20,095 bases of DNA. Source: Akkermansiaceae bacterium UBA985 (GTDB lineage: Bacteria > Verrucomicrobiota > Verrucomicrobiia > Verrucomicrobiales > Akkermansiaceae). Position 1 is the stretch's first letter. Each line of letters begins with the position of its first letter. The translations under genes and the position numbers were made by a program. The stretch covers positions 1 to 20,095 of the forward strand of contig DBBL01000055.1 of assembly GCA_002292185.1 (NCBI GenBank), written 5' to 3'. This document shows positions 14,160 through 20,095 of this stretch, in pieces. Under the pieces are notes generated by a model that was not told where the DNA came from, searched no databases, and saw nothing but the letters and a program-made list of their open reading frames with translations.

Positions 14160-14328
14160 AACAATAAAAAATCTTTGTGAGAGTAACGACTCCGCAATGA
14201 GACAAAAGCATTTTTTCGCCCATGCGCGAGATTATTTTGAAGGAAAAATGCTAGAGGATACATTCATTTTTTTGGTGCATCTTTATAGAATGAAACTAGG
14301 ATGAAAATTATTACACCAATCTTTACCA
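14160..14328. promoter_or_regulatory. Divergent upstream region between parA-like and YyaL-like genes
   Basis: This 169-bp AT-rich region must hold promoters for both flanking genes. It contains an inverted repeat, AGCATTTTT (14207-14215) and AAAAATGCT (14244-14252), with a 28-bp spacer. The repeat could be an operator or a long-loop hairpin. I could not fix convincing -35/-10 elements. Confidence 0.4.
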
Positions 14329-16542
14329 ATGGCCGCTAGCTCCACACACAAGAAATATTTTCCATTAGTCTTAACCGCCACACTTCTCATGACTTCTACC
14401 CTTATGTTCGGATGTCGTTCGAGTAGTGATGAGGCGGAGGAAAGCGCGACTTCAAATAGTCAGGATACGGCATACGAAAAAGCTCCCTTGAGTGAAGGTC
14501 AAAGCAGCTTACTCGATAAGCAAACCTCCTCTTCTGTCGATTGGCAAAGTTGGCATAAGGACCTTTTTAAACAAGCAAACAACGAGAGGCGGATTGTGTT
14601 TGCCCTCATTGGCTCAGGTACTGACATCAACACTCTTGATGCCCTCGACCAGATCAATCAATCAGCATCATTATCGAGTCTCTTGAAAAACAATCATATT
14701 ACTACCCTGATTGACACCAACCTCCACCCAGACATCGAGCATTACATGGCACTTATATGCATGAACTCCAAAATACCGGCTGACAGCCCAATGCTTGCCT
14801 GGTTTTCTTATGAGGGAAACCTCGTTTCATGGAGCCCCCTTTATTCAAAATCAATGGAAGAGGTCGAGCAGGTGATTCGCCGCACGAGCAACACGGTGCA
14901 GAATTTGTGGCTGGAGTCTCCAGAATACACCTTGGCCAATAGCCGAAAAGATCACGAAGCCCGTTCCATTATCCGTTTCCCGGAGCCCGTAGAGGCAGGA
15001 CCCGAGAGCACCCCGTCGCTTGTAGGACCAATTTCACGTAATAAATCCCTGTTCGACCCAGTCTCGGACACGATAGACAACACGCTCAATCTTACAACCG
15101 CACGCTACATTGATCTGATGGTTAGGGCATCAAACCTCCCGGAGCTATCAATGCATCAGCGCCAACAATGCCTGCAGACTGCCATACGGGTTGCCGATAA
15201 AATGCTCATCTATGGTTTAATAGACCCGCTTGATGGAGGCGTATTCATCGGCCACCAGGGCATGACTCATACGCTGCCCAAGTTCTCAAAAACACTCCGC
15301 GCTCAGGCCTTGTCCATGATGGCTTTATATCATCTTTATCAGGCCACCCAAGACGCCAAGTATCTCAAAGCTGCCAATGGCATTCTTGACTATACACAAA
15401 AGCACCTCGCACTGGAAGGCGGCGGAGTCGCACTGGGCATCTCACATCGATCAGACAAGGCCCAAGACCAGCCCTGCCTATGGACATTTGCAGAAATCGA
15501 AAAAGCCCTCACTCCACAAGAATTAGATATTGCAACTCGCGCATTCGGACTCAGCAAGCTGGGCAATATCCCACTCATTGACGATCCGAAAAAGATCTAC
15601 TACCGCAAAAACAGCCTCACATGGAAAACCACCCTACCCGAACTCGCCAAGCGCACTTCCACGGGAACCAAAGCGCTAACAAAATCACTTGAGGGCATCG
15701 CAAAAAAACTGGAGGCCTTACGCAGCCAAAAACCGAGCAAACCTACTCGAGAGAAACTCTCAACAGCGAGCTCATTAGCAAGCTACAGCAGCGCCTGTGT
15801 ATCGGGATACCGCACCACGGGTAATACCTCACAGCTCAAGATAGCCACAAATACACTCACCTACATCCGCGATCACTTCATCGATCAAAAGGGCGACCTC
15901 TACCGGGCAATGTATAATAACCAGCTCAATGACATACCGGCTAAAGGTGCTGATTACGTCATGGTTTGCCAAGCCGCTCTCGACATGCATGAAGTAACTC
16001 TCGATCCCGAGTGGTTAGAATTTGCCCATGAAATTCATACAAAGATGAATCAACGCCTTAAAAATCCCGAAACAGGATTTATTACAGAATATGACGGCAC
16101 AGGATATCCACGGGATTATCCTACCTATGCCTACTACACATTGTATGGCATTGATAATGATAATACATGGGCTATCGCTAACTCCAATGCCAAGCGGCTT
16201 TCTCTGAGACTTACCGATGAGTCACTTACAGAACAAGCCAATCAACTCGATGGCATCATGCTGCGAACAGCGCAGATATCTCCGCCTGCGTCGATTGATT
16301 ACCTTAGCCGTGAATCCACCGCACGATCCGCCAGGGTCTATTTAAAACGTCCAATCAGCGAACCCTTGTTAGCGCTTGCGCGTAGCAAACCATGCCAGAT
16401 CATTGCGGTGTCTGACTCAGGCTCGTATCCTGGCCTTGACCCCTCTGAGATGCAGGCCGGCACTGCTACTGTGATTTTAGGCGACAACAAGATCGGCACT
16501 GCGGCTTTCCCAAAAGAGCTTAAAACTCTTCTCTCACAATAA
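14329..16542 (+). CDS. Putative lipoprotein, divergent YyaL/SSP411-like protein
   Basis: A 737-residue exported protein. The N-terminus is basic then hydrophobic and ends in LMFGC with Cys29, a near-lipobox (Met at -3 is atypical), followed by a Ser/Asp/Glu-rich linker, so lipid anchoring is likely. Residues about 75-195 look like a degenerate thioredoxin-like domain (IVFALIGSG, ITTLIDTN, PMLAWFSYEG) with no CxxC motif. Residues about 250-640 match the alpha/alpha-barrel part of YyaL/SSP411 (DUF255-type) proteins: DPLDGGVFIGHQG, LPKFSKTLRAQALSMMALYHLY, YSSACVSGYRTTGN and GDLYRAM. A final 90-residue part (ARVYLKRPISEPLLALARS, then VILGDNKIGTAAF) is alpha/beta. Cytoplasmic YyaL proteins normally keep a Cys motif; an exported Cys-less version is unusual. 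The function is unknown. Confidence 0.75.
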   Translation: MAASSTHKKYFPLVLTATLLMTSTLMFGCRSSSDEAEESATSNSQDTAYEKAPLSEGQSSLLDKQTSSSVDWQSWHKDLFKQANNERRIVFALIGSGTDINTLDALDQINQSASLSSLLKNNHITTLIDTNLHPDIEHYMALICMNSKIPADSPMLAWFSYEGNLVSWSPLYSKSMEEVEQVIRRTSNTVQNLWLESPEYTLANSRKDHEARSIIRFPEPVEAGPESTPSLVGPISRNKSLFDPVSDTIDNTLNLTTARYIDLMVRASNLPELSMHQRQQCLQTAIRVADKMLIYGLIDPLDGGVFIGHQGMTHTLPKFSKTLRAQALSMMALYHLYQATQDAKYLKAANGILDYTQKHLALEGGGVALGISHRSDKAQDQPCLWTFAEIEKALTPQELDIATRAFGLSKLGNIPLIDDPKKIYYRKNSLTWKTTLPELAKRTSTGTKALTKSLEGIAKKLEALRSQKPSKPTREKLSTASSLASYSSACVSGYRTTGNTSQLKIATNTLTYIRDHFIDQKGDLYRAMYNNQLNDIPAKGADYVMVCQAALDMHEVTLDPEWLEFAHEIHTKMNQRLKNPETGFITEYDGTGYPRDYPTYAYYTLYGIDNDNTWAIANSNAKRLSLRLTDESLTEQANQLDGIMLRTAQISPPASIDYLSRESTARSARVYLKRPISEPLLALARSKPCQIIAVSDSGSYPGLDPSEMQAGTATVILGDNKIGTAAFPKELKTLLSQ

Positions 16543-16670
16543 CCCTACGCCACTGTAAACAATGGCTGCAGCAACCAAATCTATCATTCACCGTGATTTC
16601 ATGCTGTCTAATCGGTAAAATTGCCATTGCAAATCGGACTATCTAAAGGCAGTCTACGCACCAGCAAGCT

Positions 16671-17261
16671 ATGAATGCACGCACCGCAAGCCAAGACCGC
16701 AAAACAGCGGAAACCAACATCAGTGTCACGATCAATCTCGACGGCTCTGGCACCTCTGATATTTCCACCGGCGTCCCGTTCTTTGACCACATGCTGACTC
16801 TGCTGAGCAAGCACAGCCTGATTGATCTGACGGTTAAGGCCATCGGCGACATCGAAGTTGATGCTCATCACACCGTCGAGGATACCGGCATCGTATTAGG
16901 CGATTGCATTCGCCAAGCACTCGGTGACAAAAAAGGCATTCGCCGTTATGGTTCTGCCTACCTGCCCATGGATGAAACACTCAGCCGGTGCGTCATCGAT
17001 CTAAGCAACCGCCCGCATCTTGAGTTCCGCGCCCCGACATCCACTCCAGATGCACCTAACTTCCCATTCACTCTGACAGAAGAATTCTGCCGAGCTATTA
17101 CCAACAACTTGCGAGCCAACCTCCACATCGAACTCCTTTATGGGCGTGACGGCCACCACATTGCCGAGTCCATCTTTAAGGCGCTTGCGCGTGCTCTGCG
17201 TCAGGCGATCGAGATTGACCCTCGTGAAACGGGCATCCCCAGCACCAAGGAGGCTCTCTAG
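16671..17261 (+). CDS. hisB: Imidazoleglycerol-phosphate dehydratase
   Basis: Histidine biosynthesis: dehydrates imidazoleglycerol phosphate to imidazoleacetol phosphate in a manganese-dependent cytoplasmic oligomer. It is 196 residues, the length of the monofunctional enzyme without the phosphatase domain found in E. coli HisB. Diagnostic motifs are GVPFFDHMLTLLSKH, the metal-binding DAHHTVEDTGIVLGDCI, the MDETLSRCVIDLSNRP segment, and GRDGHHIAESIFKALARALRQA. The internal sequence duplication of the family is evident in the two HH motifs. The start is ATG at 16671, with no Shine-Dalgarno sequence. hisH follows after 76 bp on the same strand. Confidence 0.97.
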   Translation: MNARTASQDRKTAETNISVTINLDGSGTSDISTGVPFFDHMLTLLSKHSLIDLTVKAIGDIEVDAHHTVEDTGIVLGDCIRQALGDKKGIRRYGSAYLPMDETLSRCVIDLSNRPHLEFRAPTSTPDAPNFPFTLTEEFCRAITNNLRANLHIELLYGRDGHHIAESIFKALARALRQAIEIDPRETGIPSTKEAL

Positions 17262-17286
17262 TCAATTTGTCGATTAGAATCCAAGT

Positions 17287-17302
17287 GCCCGCGTCCGCGG
17301 GC
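17287..17302 (+). other. GC-rich hairpin between hisB and hisH
   Basis: GCCCGC and GCGGGC form a 6-bp stem around GTCC (7 bp with a two-base loop if the inner G-C pairs). There is no T-tract, so it is not a standard intrinsic terminator. It could stabilise or attenuate the hisB-hisH message. Confidence 0.5.
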
Positions 17303-17337
17303 GGCAAGCCTACACCCTCCCCTAATCACTTCCATTC

Positions 17338-17952
17338 ATGAAAGTCGGTATTGTTGACTACGGCAGAGGTAATATCCGTAGCGTGGAGAATGCCTTCCTC
17401 GCCATTGGCGCGGATACCGTGCTGGTTACACGCCCGGAACAACTTCAAGACATCACCCACCTCGTGCTTCCTGGCCAAGGGGAATTTGGCGATTGTGCTG
17501 CCAACCTCAAAAAACAGGGTATGTTTGAAGCTATTCGGGAGTGGACCGCTAAAGACAAACCCTATCTCGGCATTTGTGTGGGCTATCAGCTCATCTTTGA
17601 AAAAAGTATTGAATCCCCCAGTGCCGAAGGTCTGGGCCTCCTACCTGGCACCGTCAAGCGCTTCCCTGATGTAGGCCTGAAAATTCCACACATGGGATGG
17701 AACTCGATAAGCCCCAGTCATCCCGATGATGCGCTCTGGAAAGATATGCCTGCAAACCCCTTCTTCTACTTTGTCCACTCCTACTACCCTGAGCCTAGCC
17801 ATACTGAGCATATCGCCGCCAGTTGTGACTATGCCGTTTCCTTTGCTGCAGCAGTAAGACGCGGTAATCTGATTGCCACGCAATTCCATCCAGAGAAAAG
17901 CCAGCACAACGGCCTGCAGCTGCTTAGGAATTTTCTAGCCGTCACGAGCTAG
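17338..17952 (+). CDS. hisH: Imidazole glycerol phosphate synthase, glutaminase subunit
   Basis: The glutaminase half of the HisF-HisH synthase, releasing ammonia from glutamine for the cyclase HisF. The 204 residues fit the class I glutamine amidotransferase family. It has DYGRGNIRSVENA near the N-terminus, the oxyanion region LPGQGEFGD, the nucleophile elbow GICVGYQ with Cys80 (most homologues GICLGMQ), HMGWN, FVHSYY, and the His-Glu pair in TQFHPEKSQ. All catalytic residues are present. The ATG at 17338 directly precedes the first strand. hisF and hisA are not in the window, so the his genes are only partly clustered. Confidence 0.96.
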   Translation: MKVGIVDYGRGNIRSVENAFLAIGADTVLVTRPEQLQDITHLVLPGQGEFGDCAANLKKQGMFEAIREWTAKDKPYLGICVGYQLIFEKSIESPSAEGLGLLPGTVKRFPDVGLKIPHMGWNSISPSHPDDALWKDMPANPFFYFVHSYYPEPSHTEHIAASCDYAVSFAAAVRRGNLIATQFHPEKSQHNGLQLLRNFLAVTS

Positions 17953-17999
17953 ACTCCCCCAATCCTCGGGGCAAGATACACCAAGCTAGGGTGAGCCCC

Positions 18000-18524
18000 T
18001 TAGTCAACGATGGCTAGACGCTCGCTGCCACCAACGCGGCCTACTTGCGCGAGCAATTCACGAGCACGATCTTCTCCCGCGCGAGTCAAACGGAACAGCT
18101 TATGAGCATGTAGGCCATCACTCCTGATTTCCAGCCATGCTTTTTTCTCAAGAGCATCGACAATCTTGGTCGCGTTCGCAGGCTTTCTTTCGTAGCTATG
18201 CAGTAAAATATTGAGCCTCTTAGTATCTAAGTGCTCCTCTCCCTCGAGGGCTTTAGTTAGACAAGCAAGCAAGACACTTTCACTGCCAGACAAACGATAT
18301 GTTAAATCTACCAGTACCTGGCGGATATCCTGCAGATACTGAGATGTCTGCAGATCCCCTCCAGCTTCCTGATCCACCGCAATCATAAAGGCCTCTTCAG
18401 CCTCGCGAGCTTCGAGCGACTTAGTCACATAATTTTGGTACAAGCGCATCTGCTCGATACTCATTTGATCGCTCATCTTGGATACACTATCCGCTAACTT
18501 TTGCATGATATTAGCTTCCGACAT
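18000..18524 (-). CDS. Conserved-looking protein of unknown function with possible winged-helix C-terminus
   Basis: I do not recognise this 174-residue protein. It is almost wholly alpha-helical. The N-terminal 90 residues are polar and coiled-coil-like, with alternating charged heptads (SKMSDQMSIEQMRLYQNYVTKSLEAREAEE). The C-terminal 80 residues (LLACLTKALEGEEHLDTKRLNILLHSY, NATKIVDALEKKAWLEIRSDG, KLFRLTRAGEDRARELLAQ) have the helix-helix-helix plus short beta wing rhythm of winged-helix domains. It has no membrane segment or signal peptide. It starts at ATG 18524, divergent from the next gene across an AT-rich 228-bp region, and its stop faces the hisH stop 47 bp away. Confidence 0.65.
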   Translation of the reverse strand: MSEANIMQKLADSVSKMSDQMSIEQMRLYQNYVTKSLEAREAEEAFMIAVDQEAGGDLQTSQYLQDIRQVLVDLTYRLSGSESVLLACLTKALEGEEHLDTKRLNILLHSYERKPANATKIVDALEKKAWLEIRSDGLHAHKLFRLTRAGEDRARELLAQVGRVGGSERLAIVD

Positions 18525-18752
18525 GGAGTTAAATTAGCAAAAGTTCGCTTAAGCCTCAAGAATATTTATCAAACACCCTTTAAAACAAGGTATTTGCACA
18601 AAGTTTTAGCCATCATAATAATTAGGATTAGTTAATTAACTACCCCAAGCCCCTGTTTTTACAATGATCTTAAAAACATAAAATCAAAAAGTTTCCCATA
18701 TTAGCATTTTTAGGTAATTTTTTGCCCAGATATTAGCAACTCGCTGTTTACT
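18525..18752. promoter_or_regulatory. AT-rich divergent promoter region with palindrome
   Basis: This 228-bp spacer separates two divergent unknown genes. It is clearly richer in A/T than its surroundings. A 14-bp perfect palindrome, TAGTTAATTAACTA, lies at 18629-18642, near the middle. For the plus-strand gene, TTTACA (18658-18663) and TAAAAT (18679-18684) could be -35/-10 with a short 15-bp spacer. No clear promoter is seen for the minus-strand gene. Confidence 0.4.
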
Positions 18753-19397
18753 ATGAAGTCACGCTTTAATCACCACAGCCATGACCTGCATCGCAGGCAA
18801 TTCCGTTCCCAGCACGAACCTCGCACGTTCACGCGCTCATCTAGGCCATCATCTCACTTTCAGGTGAGCGCCATCCCCTACCGATATGATGCCGGGGCTG
18901 AGAAAGGCGAAGTCCATGCTCCATCGAGCTTGGAAGATGAGATTTCAACATCTGAACTCAATGACTTTTGTTTTTGCTGTATCGAGCAGCTCTCATTATC
19001 CAAGCAGCATGATTCAGCGAAGCAGCTCATTGCCGGGGTGATCTCTGAAAAGCTTCCCAGCTATAACAATCTAAAGTCAGATTTTCTTGAGAGTCAGCAG
19101 GCACATCAGAAACACCACCACTGGACCCAACAAATGTATCATGCCGTTGGGCCTCTTCTTCAGCAAGAGACCGGCCCCTTGCCTGAACAGCAAACCCTAA
19201 ATGAACTCGCTCTACAATGTGTTGAACAGGATATGCAGTTACATTACCGCGCTGAACAGCTTCGTCTCCGCGTCGCTCACCTTGAACAAGCCGTGCCACA
19301 GCACCTCATTCACATGGGAAAGGAAATAGGACTCCCAGAAAAAATCATGGTGAAGCTCGCTAAGCTGATTGCGCAGGAAATGAAAAGTTCCAGCTGA
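18753..19397 (+). CDS. Protein of unknown function with coiled-coil C-terminal half
   Basis: I do not recognise this 214-residue protein. The first 55 residues are strongly basic and rich in His, Arg and Ser, probably disordered and possibly nucleic-acid-binding. Then comes an acidic helical part with a cysteine cluster, FCFCC, near residue 73. The rest is helical and Gln/His-rich, and ends in a coiled-coil-like stretch (HYRAEQLRLRVAHLEQAV) followed by a small helix with KIMVKLAKLIAQEM. There is no signal peptide or membrane helix. It is divergent from the 18000-18524 gene and convergent with ilvC, sharing the terminator at 19424-19455. Confidence 0.65.
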   Translation: MKSRFNHHSHDLHRRQFRSQHEPRTFTRSSRPSSHFQVSAIPYRYDAGAEKGEVHAPSSLEDEISTSELNDFCFCCIEQLSLSKQHDSAKQLIAGVISEKLPSYNNLKSDFLESQQAHQKHHHWTQQMYHAVGPLLQQETGPLPEQQTLNELALQCVEQDMQLHYRAEQLRLRVAHLEQAVPQHLIHMGKEIGLPEKIMVKLAKLIAQEMKSSS

Positions 19398-19419
19398 ATG
19401 CTCAATCAGACATAGTGAC

Positions 19420-19455
19420 AAAAAAAGAGCCCTCGCAGTTATGCGAGGGCTCTTT
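19420..19455 (-). terminator. Intrinsic terminator of ilvC, probably bidirectional
   Basis: AGAGCCCTCGCA (19426-19437), loop GTTA, and TGCGAGGGCTCT (19442-19453) form a perfect 12-bp GC-rich stem, extendable by two A-T pairs. On the minus strand the stem is followed by seven T residues, ideal for ending the ilvC transcript, whose stop codon lies about 22 bp before the hairpin. On the plus strand only three T residues follow, so termination of the 18753-19397 gene would be weaker. Confidence 0.93.
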
Positions 19456-19477
19456 GTGAATAGATTTTAGTGCTTCT

Positions 19478-20095
19478 TTACAAAGCTTTCATCGAGCCCA
19501 TGGCATCGCGAAGAACTTCGCCGATTTCCTCCACAGGGTGATTACGGATGATGAAGTTCACATCCACAAGCGTGCGGTTGTCCACTCCATTATCCTCAGG
19601 GCTCATGCCCTTGCCGATGACATCAGTGTCGACAGACTTCATGAAGTCTTCGAGCAGAGGCACACAGGCGTGGGCGAAAAGGTAGCAACCGTATTCGGCC
19701 GTGTCAGAGATGATGCGGTTCATCTCGTAGAGTTTCTTACGGGCAATGGTGTTAGCAATCAGCGGCACCTCGTGCAGTGACTCGTAATAGGCAGACTCAG
19801 GCTCGATACCGGCCTCGACCATTACCTCAAAGGCAAGCTCTACACCGGCGCGCACCATGGCGATCATCAGAATTCCCTTATCAAAATATTCCTGCTCAGC
19901 AATATCACCAACACCCTCGGTCTTTTCAAACTCAGTCTCGCCAGTTGCCTCACGCCAGCCGAGAAGCTTAGCATCGCCATTAGCCCAATCTTCCATCATA
20001 CCGCGGGAAAACTCGCCGGAAATGATATCGTCCATGTGCTTCTCATAAAGGGAACGCATAATGACCTTGAGCTCCTCCGATAGACGGAAAGCCTC
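19478..20095 (-). CDS. ilvC: Ketol-acid reductoisomerase, class II, C-terminal part
   Basis: NADPH-dependent enzyme of valine, leucine and isoleucine synthesis that isomerises and reduces acetolactate or acetohydroxybutyrate, with magnesium. About 205 C-terminal residues are inside the window; the frame is open to the right edge, so the gene is cut by the window and the methionine at 20059 is internal. Clear family motifs are [37 protein letters not shown] and [14 protein letters not shown], containing the metal-binding glutamates and the active-site serine, and CVPLLEDFM. The second knotted-domain repeat and resemblance to E. coli IlvC mark it as the long, class II form rather than the short class I form. 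It ends at the strong terminator at 19420-19455. Confidence 0.96.
   Translation of the reverse strand, partial: EAFRLSEELKVIMRSLYEKHMDDIISGEFSRGMMEDWANGDAKLLGWREATGETEFEKTEGVGDIAEQEYFDKGILMIAMVRAGVELAFEVMVEAGIEPESAYYESLHEVPLIANTIARKKLYEMNRIISDTAEYGCYLFAHACVPLLEDFMKSVDTDVIGKGMSPEDNGVDNRTLVDVNFIIRNHPVEEIGEVLRDAMGSMKAL

Noticed and set aside
17953..17999. Possible terminator between hisH and the convergent unknown gene
   Set aside because: CCCC/GGGG and GGGGC/GCCCC pairings are possible, but loops are long or stems short, with no T-tract.
1..20095. CRISPR array, tRNA, rRNA, insertion sequence or riboswitch
   Set aside because: I looked through the intergenic stretches and saw no regular spaced repeats, cloverleaf, transposase frame or terminal inverted repeats, and no recognisable riboswitch core.

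Overview
The window looks like a chromosomal segment of a Verrucomicrobia-type bacterium (PVC group). Three things point that way: a TIGR03790-family exported protein, a class II (long-form) ketol-acid reductoisomerase, and the overall mix of genes. This placement is an inference from gene content; no rRNA or tRNA gene is present to confirm it. Coding density is high. I see no insertion sequence, integrase, phage gene, CRISPR array or tRNA, so this is mostly ordinary core and lineage-specific chromosome rather than a mobile region. Very few start codons have a recognisable Shine-Dalgarno sequence, and TTG/GTG starts are used.

Layout from left to right. (1) 7-1995, minus: a UvrD/Rep-type helicase. 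(2) 2363-3533, minus: an ECF sigma factor followed by a small single-pass membrane protein that is probably its regulator, separated by an AT-rich spacer with a candidate promoter. (3) 3704-5441, minus: a tight cluster of ferredoxin, DUF721/DciA-like protein, HAD hydrolase and FolB dihydroneopterin aldolase, with overlapping or nearly touching genes. (4) 5685-6392, plus: a single-pass membrane protein of unknown function, convergent with recN (6451-8100, minus). (5) 8161-10624, plus: a PhnP-like metallo-beta-lactamase-fold hydrolase, then a secreted TIGR03790 protein. (6) 10625-10919: a non-coding stretch with a 16-codon signal-peptide-like micro-ORF and imperfect repeats. (7) 10920-11693, plus: an FHA-domain membrane protein. 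(8) 11720-14159, minus: a three-gene unit of ParA-type ATPase, a long acidic protein with a Roadblock/LC7-like C-terminus, and a short lipoate-ligase-family protein. (9) 14329-16542, plus: a large putative lipoprotein resembling YyaL/SSP411 (thioredoxin-like plus alpha/alpha barrel). (10) 16671-17952, plus: hisB and hisH. (11) 18000-19397: two divergent proteins of unknown function. (12) 19478 to the right edge, minus: the C-terminal part of ilvC, with a strong intrinsic terminator just beyond its stop.

How the genes work together: hisB/hisH (histidine) and ilvC (branched-chain amino acids) are biosynthetic, folB belongs to folate synthesis, and uvrD-like, recN and the DciA-like gene serve DNA repair and replication. 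The best candidate for something undescribed is the parA / LC7-like / lplA-like unit facing the FHA membrane protein. ParA-type ATPases usually position a cargo through an adaptor, and the neighbouring protein with a long disordered acidic arm and a Roadblock-like domain is a plausible adaptor. That functional link is inference only.
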